Origin: an uncultured Verrucomicrobiota bacterium | GTDB lineage: Bacteria; Verrucomicrobiota; Kiritimatiellia; CAIQIC01; Lenti-01 | Direction of reading: 5' to 3' | DNA: 64,000 nt | Assembly: GCA_937872095.1 (NCBI GenBank) | Contig: CALMNW010000096.1 | Coordinates: forward strand, 1-64,000 | Shown: piece by piece, positions 34,103 to 42,330 of the stretch | Position numbering within the stretch: position 1 is the first letter of the stretch | Layout: each line of letters opens with the position of its first letter | Made by a program: the position numbers and the translations under genes | Notes under the pieces: model-generated | The model's database searches: none | Seen by the model: only the letters and a program-made list of their open reading frames with translations | Told to the model about the DNA's origin: nothing

Positions 34103-35869
34103 TCAGTCGGCCGGATCGAGAACGGCGGGGAACAGGCCGCGCACGGAGTTGAGCAGGAAGACGCGCGCGGCGCCGCGAAGTTCCTCCAAAGCGATGCGCC
34201 GTTCGCGCAGGACGCCGCGGGCGAGCAGTTCCGCGCGGGCGACGCCGGGCAGCAGACCGCATTCCACGGGCGGCGTGTACAGCGCGCCGTCGATTTCGAC
34301 GGCGAGATTGGCGATCGTGGATTCGGTGGCCTCGCCGGCTTCGTTCCAGAGCATCGCGTCGTCGTGGCCGGGAAAATCCGACCGGACTTCTTCGTAGACG
34401 CGGCGGTGCGTGGTCTTGTGGTAGAGAAAAACATCGGCGCGGTCGATCGGGCGGCGGGCCAGGGCGACGCGGAAGAACGGGTCGGATCCCAGCGGCGCAA
34501 GGGGGCGGGCTGCGAGCGCGGGCGCGCCGTCCGCGGCCAGCCGCAGGCGCAGGCGCTGCGGCGCGGCGGGAAACGCGCGCACCTGGGCTTCGATTTCCGC
34601 GCGGATGCGGGCGAGGTCGCACGGAAAGTCGAAGTAGTCCGCCGAATCCCGCAGGCGGGCGAGATGCAGTTCGAGCAGGCGAATGCCGTCGGCGGGCGTC
34701 CACAACATGGTTTCGAGCAGGTCGAACGGCGGCCGCGGCGGCGCGGCGAGGATGCGCGCCTTGGCGCGGCACTCGGCCTGTTCGGCGGCGCCAGCGGAAT
34801 CCCACACGATGCCGCCGCCGACGCCGTACTCGGCGCGGCCGGCGCGGACGTCGGCGAGCAGCGTGCGGATGGCGACGTTGAATTGCGCGCGGCGGCCGGG
34901 CGCGAGAAACCCGATGGCGCCGGTGTAGGCCTGCCGCGGGGAGGTTTCGAGGCCGGCGATGATCTCCATGGTGCGCGCCTTGGGCGCGCCGACGATGGAG
35001 GCGGGCGGAAACAGCGCGGCGAAGATCTCGGCGACGGATGCGTCGGTTTCGGCGGCGACGGCGGAAACGAGCTGCCAGACGGTGGGGTATTTTTCGGGCG
35101 CGCACAGGCGCAGGACCTGGACGGAGCCGGGCCGGGCGACGCGGCCGAGGTCGTTCCGCGCCATGTCGACGATCATGAGGTTTTCGGCGCGTTCTTTGGC
35201 GGACGCGCACAGGGCGGCGAGTCGGGCGCGGTCTTCGGCCGCGGAACGCCCGCGCGCCGCGGTGCCCTTCATGGGCCGCGTTTCGAGTCGCGCGCCGTCG
35301 AGGCGGAAAAACAGCTCCGGCGAGGCGCTGCACAACCGCCAGGGGCCGGCGGCGACGTAGGCGCCGAAGGGCGCGCGCTGGGCGTGGACCAGCGCGAGGA
35401 AAGCCTGCCAAGGATCGGTCGCGAAGGCGTCGCGCCGGAGCCGGTAGGAATAATTGACCTGATAGGTGTCGCCGGCGCGGATGCGGCGCTTGATTTCGGC
35501 AAAGGCGCGGTCGTAGGCGGCGGGCGCGACGTCGGGTTGCCAATCGCCGGGCAAGGCGTCGGCGGGCGGCGGCAGCTCGATCGGCTCGGGATCGGCATAG
35601 AGGCCGAACCAGAGCAAGGGCAGCGGCCCGGCGGGACGAACGGCGAGGGCGGAATCGAACGCCGGCGCGGCTTCGTAGGCCACCCAGCCGGCGGCATGCA
35701 GGCTGCGGTCCGCGACGGCCCGCTCGACCTCGCGCAGGCGGGGCAGGACGTCCTCGATCCGGCCGGCGGACACGGTCGCGACGGGATTCCGGAAACGCAG
35801 CCAGCGCCCGGCGGCCTCGTCGCGCAAGACGACGAGACCGGCGGCGGAAGTTGCGTCGGGATCGGCCAT
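34103..35869 (-). CDS. pabB: Aminodeoxychorismate synthase component I fused to 4-amino-4-deoxychorismate lyase (PabB-PabC)
   Basis: Bifunctional enzyme (588 aa) for p-aminobenzoate in folate synthesis. The PabB half (about 1-370) has YQVNYSYRLR, SPELFFRLDG, RPMKGTAARG, NLMIVDMARNDLGRVARPGS, SIVGAPKARTMEII and GVGGGIVWDS. The PabC half (about 390-585) is a fold-type IV PLP enzyme with FLYHKTTHRRVYEE (PLP Lys) and TESTIANLAVEIDG, then LLPGVARAELL. The amidotransferase PabA is not nearby. ATG 35869 is used; ATG 35878 is three codons upstream; neither has a clear ribosome site. The overlap of folate and pantothenate genes here is only positional. Confidence 0.93.
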   Translation of the reverse strand: MADPDATSAAGLVVLRDEAAGRWLRFRNPVATVSAGRIEDVLPRLREVERAVADRSLHAAGWVAYEAAPAFDSALAVRPAGPLPLLWFGLYADPEPIELPPPADALPGDWQPDVAPAAYDRAFAEIKRRIRAGDTYQVNYSYRLRRDAFATDPWQAFLALVHAQRAPFGAYVAAGPWRLCSASPELFFRLDGARLETRPMKGTAARGRSAAEDRARLAALCASAKERAENLMIVDMARNDLGRVARPGSVQVLRLCAPEKYPTVWQLVSAVAAETDASVAEIFAALFPPASIVGAPKARTMEIIAGLETSPRQAYTGAIGFLAPGRRAQFNVAIRTLLADVRAGRAEYGVGGGIVWDSAGAAEQAECRAKARILAAPPRPPFDLLETMLWTPADGIRLLELHLARLRDSADYFDFPCDLARIRAEIEAQVRAFPAAPQRLRLRLAADGAPALAARPLAPLGSDPFFRVALARRPIDRADVFLYHKTTHRRVYEEVRSDFPGHDDAMLWNEAGEATESTIANLAVEIDGALYTPPVECGLLPGVARAELLARGVLRERRIALEELRGAARVFLLNSVRGLFPAVLDPAD

Positions 35870-35997
35870 GGCGGGCATTAAGCGGCAGGCGGCGGCGGGT
35901 TGCAATCCCGAAGGTGGCTCGCCGGCCCGGGATTCTCGGTTCTTGAAGTGGCGGGCGATTCGGGATAAAGTGCGGGTTCTTTAAGAAAGACCTGAAG

Positions 35998-36360
35998 ATG
36001 CAACGGACCATGCTGAAATCGAAAATCCACCGCGCGACGGTGACGGGGCTCGAACTCGATTACGAGGGGAGCATCGCCATCGATCCCCTCCTGCTGGAAG
36101 CGGCGGACATCCTTCCCGGCGAACAGGTTCAGATTTTGGACCTGCAGAACGGCGCGCGGTTCATCACCTACGCGATCCTCGGGAAGCGCGGTTCGGGCCA
36201 GATGATGCTGAACGGGCCGGCGGCGCGCCTGGCCTACAAGGGAGATACGATCATCGTGATCGCCTATGCCTCCATGGACGACGCGGAAGCGAAGAAGTTC
36301 AAGGCGACGGTCGTGAAGGTGGATGCGAAGAACCGGATCGTCAAGGTTTTGAAGAAATAG
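35998..36360 (+). CDS. panD: Aspartate 1-decarboxylase
   Basis: Pyruvoyl-dependent enzyme that converts aspartate to beta-alanine for pantothenate and CoA. 120 aa, normal length. The self-cleavage site is exactly canonical, G24-S25 in [10 protein letters not shown]9 ([12 protein letters not shown]) and GAAAR-equivalent [12 protein letters not shown] are present. ATG 35998 begins MQRTMLKSK, the usual PanD N-terminus. Followed by a dihydropyrimidinase gene after 9 bases. Confidence 0.97.
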   Translation: MQRTMLKSKIHRATVTGLELDYEGSIAIDPLLLEAADILPGEQVQILDLQNGARFITYAILGKRGSGQMMLNGPAARLAYKGDTIIVIAYASMDDAEAKKFKATVVKVDAKNRIVKVLKK

Positions 36361-36369
36361 GGAGCGTCC

Positions 36370-37734
36370 ATGGGCTTGCTGATCCGCGGCGGAGAAGTGG
36401 TGACGGCGCAAGGCCGTTGCGTCGCGGACGTCTGGTGCGAGGGGGAAACGATTTCGAAGGTGGAGCCGGGAATCGCGCCGCCGCCGGGAGCGACGGTGGT
36501 CGAGGCGGCGGGCAAGCTGGTCTTTCCGGGGTTCATCGATCCGCACGTGCACGCCTATCTGCCGCTGGTGAACGTGACGGCCAAGTCGGACTTCGCGAAC
36601 TGCACGCGGGCGGCGCTGCTGGGCGGGACGACCTGCATCATGGATTTCGCGGGGGCGGGCCGGGAAAAGGATTTCGACGAAGCTTGGGCGACGTGGGAAG
36701 CGCAGATCGCGGGCAAGGCCTCGTGCGACGTCGGCCTGCATTTGATGGTGCGGCGGTTCGACGCCGAGCTGCAGAAGCAGCTGGAACGCCTGGTCGCGCG
36801 GGGGCTGAAGTCGCTGAAGATCTATTTGGCCTACAAGCCGGCGCTGGCGATCGGCGACGAGGATCTGTTCCGCGTGCTGCGATTCGCGGCCGCGCACGAT
36901 CTGGTCGTGATGGCGCACTGCGAGAACGCGGATCTGATCCCGGCCTTGCAGAAGAAACTGCTGGCGGAAGGCAAGACGGGACCCGAGTGGCATGAACCGA
37001 GCCGCCCGCCGATGGTGGAGGCGGAGGGCGTCTGCAAGTTCCTGACGTTCGCGGCGGCCGCGGGCGCCAAGGCCTACGTCGTGCATCTGAGCTGCGCAGA
37101 GGCGCTCACCATGGCCGACCGCTTCCGCGGCAAGCTGAAACACCTCTTCATCGAAACGATGATCCAGTACCTGACGCTCGACAAGTCGTACGCGGAGCGG
37201 CCGGACTTCGAGGGCGCGAAGTGGATCCTGTCGCCCCCGCTGCGGGAAAAAACCGACCAGGCCGCGCTGTGGCAGGCGCTCGCGGACGGCCGCATCGACA
37301 CGCTGGGCACGGACCACTGTCCGTTCGACTTCAACGGGCAGAAAACGTTGGGCCGCGGCGATTTCTCGAAAATTCCCAACGGCCTCGCCGGCGTGGAGGA
37401 GCGCATCGCGCTGGCCTACACGGCGGGCGTGGTCGGCGGCAAGATTTCGCTCGAGCGCTTCGTGGAGGTGGCGGCGGCGAATCCCGCGAAGATCTTCGGT
37501 CTGTGGGGCCGCAAGGGATCGATCGCGCCGGGGTTCGATGCGGACCTCGTGGTGTGGGACCCCGCCGCGAAACGGACGATTTCGCAAAAGACCCAGAGCC
37601 TGGACGTGGACTACAATCCGTACGAAGGGTTCGAAACGGTCGGCGCGCCGGAAGTCGTGACGGTGCGCGGCGAGATCATGGTGCGCGCCGGGCAGTTCGT
37701 CGGCACGCCGGGGAAGGGACGGTTGCTGGCATGA
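36370..37734 (+). CDS. Dihydropyrimidinase / D-hydantoinase
   Basis: Cyclic amidohydrolase of 454 aa, normal for the family, which opens dihydropyrimidines or hydantoins. All metal ligands are visible: H59 and H61 (GFIDPHVHAYL), carboxylated K150 (LKIYLAYK), H183 (MAHCEN), H239 (VVHLSC), and catalytic D315 (LGTDHCPFDF). C-terminal VDYNPYEGFE is typical. It sits between panD and the Trp-rich gene, overlapping the latter by ATGA. Reductive pyrimidine breakdown ends in beta-alanine, the PanD product, so the pair may serve the same pool; the other catabolic enzymes are not seen here. Confidence 0.92.
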   Translation: MGLLIRGGEVVTAQGRCVADVWCEGETISKVEPGIAPPPGATVVEAAGKLVFPGFIDPHVHAYLPLVNVTAKSDFANCTRAALLGGTTCIMDFAGAGREKDFDEAWATWEAQIAGKASCDVGLHLMVRRFDAELQKQLERLVARGLKSLKIYLAYKPALAIGDEDLFRVLRFAAAHDLVVMAHCENADLIPALQKKLLAEGKTGPEWHEPSRPPMVEAEGVCKFLTFAAAAGAKAYVVHLSCAEALTMADRFRGKLKHLFIETMIQYLTLDKSYAERPDFEGAKWILSPPLREKTDQAALWQALADGRIDTLGTDHCPFDFNGQKTLGRGDFSKIPNGLAGVEERIALAYTAGVVGGKISLERFVEVAAANPAKIFGLWGRKGSIAPGFDADLVVWDPAAKRTISQKTQSLDVDYNPYEGFETVGAPEVVTVRGEIMVRAGQFVGTPGKGRLLA

Positions 37735-39347
37735 GAAGCCGTTTTTCCATGGCGTGGAAAAACCGCCGGGAATTTTTCCACAGTGTGGAAAAAATCGGTC
37801 CGTTTTTTCCACGGTGTGGAAAAAAGTTTTCCACGGTGTGGAAAACGTCGGCGGTCCTGCTGGCGGCGATTTCCGGTGCCTGGGCGAACGACGCTCCGGC
37901 GCCGCGGGTGGCGGAGGCGGACTGGGGGCCGCTGGCGTCCTGGACGACGGATTGCGACGGCAACGACCGCTTCCGCGCGGCGGGGCCGTTCTGGGAGAAG
38001 GCCGAAAGCCCAGACGGCAAAAAACTGCTGGCCTTTCCGCGCCCGCTGTTTGCGCGCGCGGTGGATCCGGCGGCGGACCGGGATTCGTGGGATTGCTGCT
38101 GGCCGATCGCGTCGGGCAAGACGTTCGGCAAGGAAAAATCGTGGCGGGTGCTGATTTCCTGGTTCCTCGACGAGGACCGGACGGATCCGGAATCGCCATA
38201 CCGGTTTTGGCTGCTGCCGATCTGGTACCACGGGCGCGACGCCGACGGAACGGGCTACGCGGCGTTGTGGCCGCTGGGCGGCGAAATCCGGAATTTCCTG
38301 TGGAAGGACCGCATCCGGTTCGCGCTGTGGCCGCTGTGGGCGCAAAGCCAGGTGAACGACGTGCGGACCACGGACGTGCTGTGGCCCATCTATTCGCGCA
38401 CGACGTCCCCGGACGGGCACCGGGAACAGTTCCGCGTGTTTCCGCTCTACGCCTGGACGAAGAACGAGCGGCAGTTCGAGAAGCAGGCGGTGCTGTGGCC
38501 GATCTGGAACCACGCGCGCTACGTGCATCCGCAGGCGCAGGGAACGGCGTGGGTGCTGTTTCCGCTGTGCGGCCGGGTCCACCTGAACAGCCAGAAGGGG
38601 TGGATGCTGGCGCCGCCGCTGTTCCAGTTCATCCGCGGCGAAAAGTTTTCGCGTTACTTCTGCCCGTGGCCCTTCATCCAGATCGAGACGGGCGTGCGCG
38701 AGAAGTTCTACCTGTGGCCGTTGTACGGCCAGAAGAAGGACGGGCCGCTGCAAAGTCGCTTCTGGCTCTGGCCGCTGCTGAGCCGCGAGGAGAACGAATG
38801 GGGCGCCCGGAAGCAGACGCGCTGGATGCTGGCGCCCCTGTTCACCAGCGTGACGCAGTCGGAGAACCCGCTGCCGGCGAAGCGCCAGCCGGCGGAACAG
38901 GCGGACGCCGCGCCGGCGCCGGCGCCGCGCGTGGTCGCGAACCGCACGAAGCTGTGGCCTCTGTATTCGCGCCAGTATGATTTGGACGAGAAAACCTACC
39001 GCCTGCGGCTGCTGGATCTGTGGCCGACGGGGCATCCGCCCGCGGTGGAACGCAGCTGGGCGCCGCTGTGGACGCTGCTGGACGTCCGCGTCCGGGGCGA
39101 AGACCGCGACGTCGATGCGCTGTGGGGAATCTATCGCGACGAGCGGCGGGACGACGGCGCGCGCGCGTTTTCGCTGTTCCCGCTGTGGCGGCACGAACGG
39201 GCGGAGGAAGACTCGGCCCGCCGCTGGTCGGTGCTGAAAGGCTTGCTGGCCTACGACCGAACGGCTACAAATCGTCAGGTGCGCTTCCTGTGGCTGGGCC
39301 GGGTGCGGCTGGCGCCGCCGGCCGGGAAGGGCGCCGAACCGAAATGA
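37731..39347 (+). CDS. Exported Trp-rich LWPLY-repeat protein coupled to Mce operon
   Basis: About 538 aa, not recognised. Translation likely starts at ATG 37731 (ATGA overlap with the hydantoinase stop). The first 35 codons are made by the dispersed palindrome repeat (FSMAWK, FFHSVEK, FSTVWK); a GTG at 37836 would give the short signal WKTSAVLLAAISGAWA instead. After the signal come roughly a dozen 25-35 residue units with the core [LF]WP[LI][YW] (FALWPLWA, VLWPIYSR, VFPLYAW, VLWPIWN, YLWPLYGQ, FWLWPLLS, KLWPLYSR, LFPLWRH). The spacing suggests repeated beta strands, either a barrel or a beta-propeller-like surface protein. Its stop overlaps the mlaE start, so it is translated with the transporter and may be its envelope partner. 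Confidence 0.72.
   Translation: MRSRFSMAWKNRREFFHSVEKIGPFFPRCGKKFSTVWKTSAVLLAAISGAWANDAPAPRVAEADWGPLASWTTDCDGNDRFRAAGPFWEKAESPDGKKLLAFPRPLFARAVDPAADRDSWDCCWPIASGKTFGKEKSWRVLISWFLDEDRTDPESPYRFWLLPIWYHGRDADGTGYAALWPLGGEIRNFLWKDRIRFALWPLWAQSQVNDVRTTDVLWPIYSRTTSPDGHREQFRVFPLYAWTKNERQFEKQAVLWPIWNHARYVHPQAQGTAWVLFPLCGRVHLNSQKGWMLAPPLFQFIRGEKFSRYFCPWPFIQIETGVREKFYLWPLYGQKKDGPLQSRFWLWPLLSREENEWGARKQTRWMLAPLFTSVTQSENPLPAKRQPAEQADAAPAPAPRVVANRTKLWPLYSRQYDLDEKTYRLRLLDLWPTGHPPAVERSWAPLWTLLDVRVRGEDRDVDALWGIYRDERRDDGARAFSLFPLWRHERAEEDSARRWSVLKGLLAYDRTATNRQVRFLWLGRVRLAPPAGKGAEPK
37741..37846. repeat. Dispersed TTTTCCAC..GTGGAAAA palindromes, four units inside a coding N-terminus
   Basis: Units at 37742-37763 (centre CATGGCG), 37772-37793 (CACAGTG), 37802-37825 (CACGGTG) and 37826-37846 (CACGGTG). 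All four have arms TTTTCCA/TGGAAAA. The segment 37810-37846 is identical to 26491-26527 except at one base. Here the array lies wholly within an open frame. Confidence 0.92.
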
Positions 39348-40156
39348 TCACGAGAGAGCCCCAGATTTTCGATCCGCCCCCGAACGTTTTCGCGTCGGCG
39401 GGGCGCGGCATCATCCTGGCCTGCCAAGGCACGGGACAGGCGCTGCTGATGCTGCTGGGCGCGGCGGCGCAGACGCCGCACCTGTTTTCGCGGAAGAACC
39501 GCGACGACGTGATGCGGCAGCTCTACCTGGTGGGCATCAAGAGCCTGGGGGTGGTCAGCGTGGTGGCGTTGTTCACTGGCATGATCCTCGCGCTCCAGGT
39601 CGGCCTCGAACTGCGCCGCTACGGGCAGGAGAACAACATCGGCACGCTGGTGTGCGTGTCGATGCTGCGCGAGATGGGGCCGTTCATGACGGGGCTGGTC
39701 ATCGCGGCGAGCGTGGGTTCGGCCATCGCCGCGCAGATGGGCACGATGACGGTGGCCGAGGAGATCGCCGCGCTGGACGTGATGAGCATCAGCCCGCTGC
39801 GCTACCTGATGATGCCGCGGCTGGTGGCGCTGGCGGTCATGATGCCGCTGCTGACGGTCTACACGAACCTGCTGGGGATTTTCGGCGGGGCCATCGTGGG
39901 CGCGACGCAGCTGGGGATTTCGCTGGAGGCCTACTTCGACAACGCGTTCCGCTACGCGGAGAACAAGGATCTCTACGTGGGGCTGTTCAAGGCGTTCCTG
40001 TTCGGACTGATCATCGTGACGGTGGCGTGCTACCAAGGCTTCACCGCCACGGAAGGGGCCGTGGGCGTGGGCCGCGCCACGCGGCGCACGGTGATCGTTT
40101 CGTTCCTGCTGATCCTCGTGGTGGGCTACTTCGTGACGAGGATGTTCTACCAATGA
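39344..40156 (+). CDS. mlaE: Mce/Mla lipid ABC transporter permease
   Basis: MlaE/YrbE-type inner-membrane permease (270 aa) of a phospholipid or hydrophobic-compound transporter. Seen: FTGMILALQVGLELRRYG, LREMGPFMTGLVIAASVGSA (the conserved ELGPxxTxxxxAxRxG region), AEEIAALDVMSISPLRYLMM, and a C-terminal membrane segment. The start at 39344 overlaps the stop of the Trp-rich gene and its stop overlaps mlaF, so Trp-rich protein, permease, ATPase and MCE protein form one coupled operon. Confidence 0.94.
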   Translation: MITREPQIFDPPPNVFASAGRGIILACQGTGQALLMLLGAAAQTPHLFSRKNRDDVMRQLYLVGIKSLGVVSVVALFTGMILALQVGLELRRYGQENNIGTLVCVSMLREMGPFMTGLVIAASVGSAIAAQMGTMTVAEEIAALDVMSISPLRYLMMPRLVALAVMMPLLTVYTNLLGIFGGAIVGATQLGISLEAYFDNAFRYAENKDLYVGLFKAFLFGLIIVTVACYQGFTATEGAVGVGRATRRTVIVSFLLILVVGYFVTRMFYQ

Positions 40157-40917
40157 TCCGCTTCGAGAACGTCACGAAGCGGTTCGGCGCCAAGACGGTG
40201 CTGGACGACGTCAGCTACGAGATCGAAAAGGGCGAGACCTTCGTGATCGTGGGCCGCTCGGGCGCGGGCAAGAGCGTGAGCCTGCGGCACATGATCCGCC
40301 TGCTGACGCCGGACGCCGGGCGGATCTGGGTAGACGGCGAATGCATCAGCGAGGCCGGCGGGGCGGAGCTCGAACGGATCCTGGGGCGGTTCGGCGTGCT
40401 GTTCCAGAGCGCGGCGCTGCTGCAGTGGCTGAACGTGGAAGACAACGTCTGCCTGCCTCTGCGCCAGAAGACGAACCTGCCCGAAGACGAGATCCGCGCC
40501 CGCGCGGCGGAGAAGCTGGCGCTGGTGGGGCTCGAAGGCGCCGAGCAGAAGATGCCGGCCGACATTTCGGGCGGCATGCGCAAGCGCGTGGGGCTGGCGC
40601 GGGCCATCGTGACCCGGCCGGAGATCATCCTGTACGACGAGCCCACCTCCGGGCTCGATCCGGTGATCTCCCGGCAGATCGACCTGCTGATCGACGATTT
40701 GCGGCGGCATCTGGGCGTGACGAGCGTGGTCGTGACCCACGATCTCTACAGCGCGCTCCACATCGGCACGCGCGTGGCGATGCTCCACGAAGGGAAGTTC
40801 GTGGTCTGCGCCCCGCCCGAGGAATTCATTGCATCGCGACACCCCGTCGTGAGAGACTTCCTGCAAGCTCAGGGCATCGCCGGCCTGCAGGACGTCCGGA
40901 AGGCGTTTGGAAAATGA
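40153..40917 (+). CDS. mlaF: Mce/Mla lipid ABC transporter ATPase
   Basis: ABC ATPase of 254 aa with every catalytic motif: Walker A GRSGAGKS (34-41), Q-loop VLFQSAALL, signature ISGGMRKRVGLARAI, Walker B EIILYDEPTSGLDP and H-loop VVVTHDLYSA. The SGGMRKR form of the signature is typical of MlaF. It drives the MlaE permease encoded upstream. It serves as a reference for the degenerate paralog at 60435. Confidence 0.96.
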   Translation: MIRFENVTKRFGAKTVLDDVSYEIEKGETFVIVGRSGAGKSVSLRHMIRLLTPDAGRIWVDGECISEAGGAELERILGRFGVLFQSAALLQWLNVEDNVCLPLRQKTNLPEDEIRARAAEKLALVGLEGAEQKMPADISGGMRKRVGLARAIVTRPEIILYDEPTSGLDPVISRQIDLLIDDLRRHLGVTSVVVTHDLYSALHIGTRVAMLHEGKFVVCAPPEEFIASRHPVVRDFLQAQGIAGLQDVRKAFGK

Positions 40918-41900
40918 AATTCAAGAAACAGATTTTCGTCGAAAGCATGGTGGGTCTCTTCAGCTTCGCCGTCATCGCGGCCCTGTTCATGCTGACGGTG
41001 GTGCTGAGCCAGGATTCGCTGTTCCGCAAGGAGCGGCCGATGGAAATCCTGTTCGACAACGCCATGGGCCTGCGCGTGGGCGACGCGGTCAGCGCGCGCG
41101 GCGTCGTCGTCGGCAAGGTCAAGCAGATCAGCCTGAAACGGGACGGGGTGCACGTGCTGGCCCTGCTCAAGACCCCCGTGCATCTCCGGGACGACTATCG
41201 GATCGAAGTGATGCCGACCTCCGTGCTGGGCGGCCGCTACCTGAACGTCCACGAAGGGACCTACGAAGCCGAACCGATGAATCCCGCGCCGAAGCTGCTG
41301 CAAGGCAGCCCGTCGACCGACCTGATCTCCGCCGCCACCAAGACGGTGGAGGATATCCGTCAGGCGCTCAACGACGGCATTCTCGAGGATTTCAAGGTGA
41401 CCATGGCCCAGGTGCGCAAGATCGCCACGAAGCTCGGCGAGGGCGAGGGCACCCTCGGCAAGCTGATCAACGACGACGCGGTCTACGGCGACGTCCAGCA
41501 GATCGCGGCGAACCTGCGCACCGTCAGCGACCAGCTGGCCAAGGGCGAGGGCACGCTGGGCAAGCTGATGAACGACGACCGGCTCTACGACGATGCGCAG
41601 GCCGTCGCCGCGAACCTCAAGGACGTCAGCGACCGGCTGAACAAGGGCGAAGGTACGCTGGGCCGCCTGCTGGCCGGAGACGACCAGGTGTACGAAGATT
41701 TGGCCGCCATCCTCGCGTCGTTCCGCAAGATGTCGGCATCCATCGAGAAGGGCGAGGGCACGATCGGCAAGCTGGTGGCGGACGAGTCGCTCTACCTCGA
41801 GTTCCAGGCGCTGCTCCGCGAAGGCCGGGCGGCGGTGGACGACTTCCGCGAGACGACGCCCGTCACCACGTTCACCAGCATTTTCTTCGGGGCATTTTAA
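40914..41900 (+). CDS. mlaD: MCE-domain protein (MlaD-like) with four KGEGTLGKL repeats
   Basis: A 328-aa protein with an N-terminal membrane anchor (FVESMVGLFSFAVIAALFML) and one MCE domain (about 40-115; AMGLRVGDAVSARGVVVGKV, VMPTSVLGGRYLNVHEG), which forms the lipid channel ring in the periplasm. The C-terminal half has four units of 38-48 residues: EGEGTLGKLINDD, KGEGTLGKLMNDD, KGEGTLGRLLAGDD and KGEGTIGKLVADES, each preceded by an amphipathic helix. This longer tail is common in MCE proteins of PVC and Bacteroidota and may form a coiled extension. ATGA overlap with mlaF. Confidence 0.93.
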   Translation: MKFKKQIFVESMVGLFSFAVIAALFMLTVVLSQDSLFRKERPMEILFDNAMGLRVGDAVSARGVVVGKVKQISLKRDGVHVLALLKTPVHLRDDYRIEVMPTSVLGGRYLNVHEGTYEAEPMNPAPKLLQGSPSTDLISAATKTVEDIRQALNDGILEDFKVTMAQVRKIATKLGEGEGTLGKLINDDAVYGDVQQIAANLRTVSDQLAKGEGTLGKLMNDDRLYDDAQAVAANLKDVSDRLNKGEGTLGRLLAGDDQVYEDLAAILASFRKMSASIEKGEGTIGKLVADESLYLEFQALLREGRAAVDDFRETTPVTTFTSIFFGAF

Positions 41901-41927
41901 CGGATCGCGCAGGACCGGAGGCACGGC

Positions 41928-42284
41928 ATGACGAACAGCGGACGGAACGGAATGGCGGCGGCGTTGATCGCCGCGCTGATCGGGGCGACGATGCCGGCGG
42001 CGCCGGCGCGCGCGGAGTCGGGCGACGACTCGACGGGCGCGGCGATCACCGTGGGCCTGATGGTCACGGTGGTCGTGGTCTATGGCTTGGTGGCGCTGCG
42101 CTCCGACGTGGACCGCTATACGGAAGCCGACGTGGACAAGGCTATCGCCCAGGCGGCGAAGAAGGCCGAAGAATCGCCCGTCGTGCTGCAGGCCGTCACC
42201 GCGCCCATCGGGCTGGGGTCGTCCGCCGGGGGGGGCGGGACCGAAGTCGCCGGCGCGTCCATCGGCTGGCGGATGAGCTTCTAG
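41928..42284 (+). CDS. Small exported or membrane protein at the end of the Mce operon
   Basis: A 118-aa protein with GGAGG seven bases before the ATG. Signal-like MAAALIAALIGATMPAAPARA, a second hydrophobic segment ITVGLMVTVVVVYGLVAL (about 40-57), an Asp/Lys/Glu helix, and a Gly-rich stretch ending ASIGWRMSF. The terminal aromatic (Phe) and the alternation of the last residues recall an outer-membrane strand, but it is too short to be a barrel alone. It follows mlaD by 27 bases, so it is probably in the same transcript. Function unknown. Confidence 0.65.
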   Translation: MTNSGRNGMAAALIAALIGATMPAAPARAESGDDSTGAAITVGLMVTVVVVYGLVALRSDVDRYTEADVDKAIAQAAKKAEESPVVLQAVTAPIGLGSSAGGGGTEVAGASIGWRMSF

Positions 42285-42330
42285 CCTTCGCGGAAGGCGT
42301 CGGCGGTTTCATGCGATCCGGAAAAGCAAC

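Noticed and set aside
37741-37846. Origin of replication based on DnaA-box-like sites
   Set aside because: There is no dnaA, dnaN, rpmH or parA neighbour and no AT-rich unwinding region; the matches to the box are imperfect and the array lies in a coding frame.
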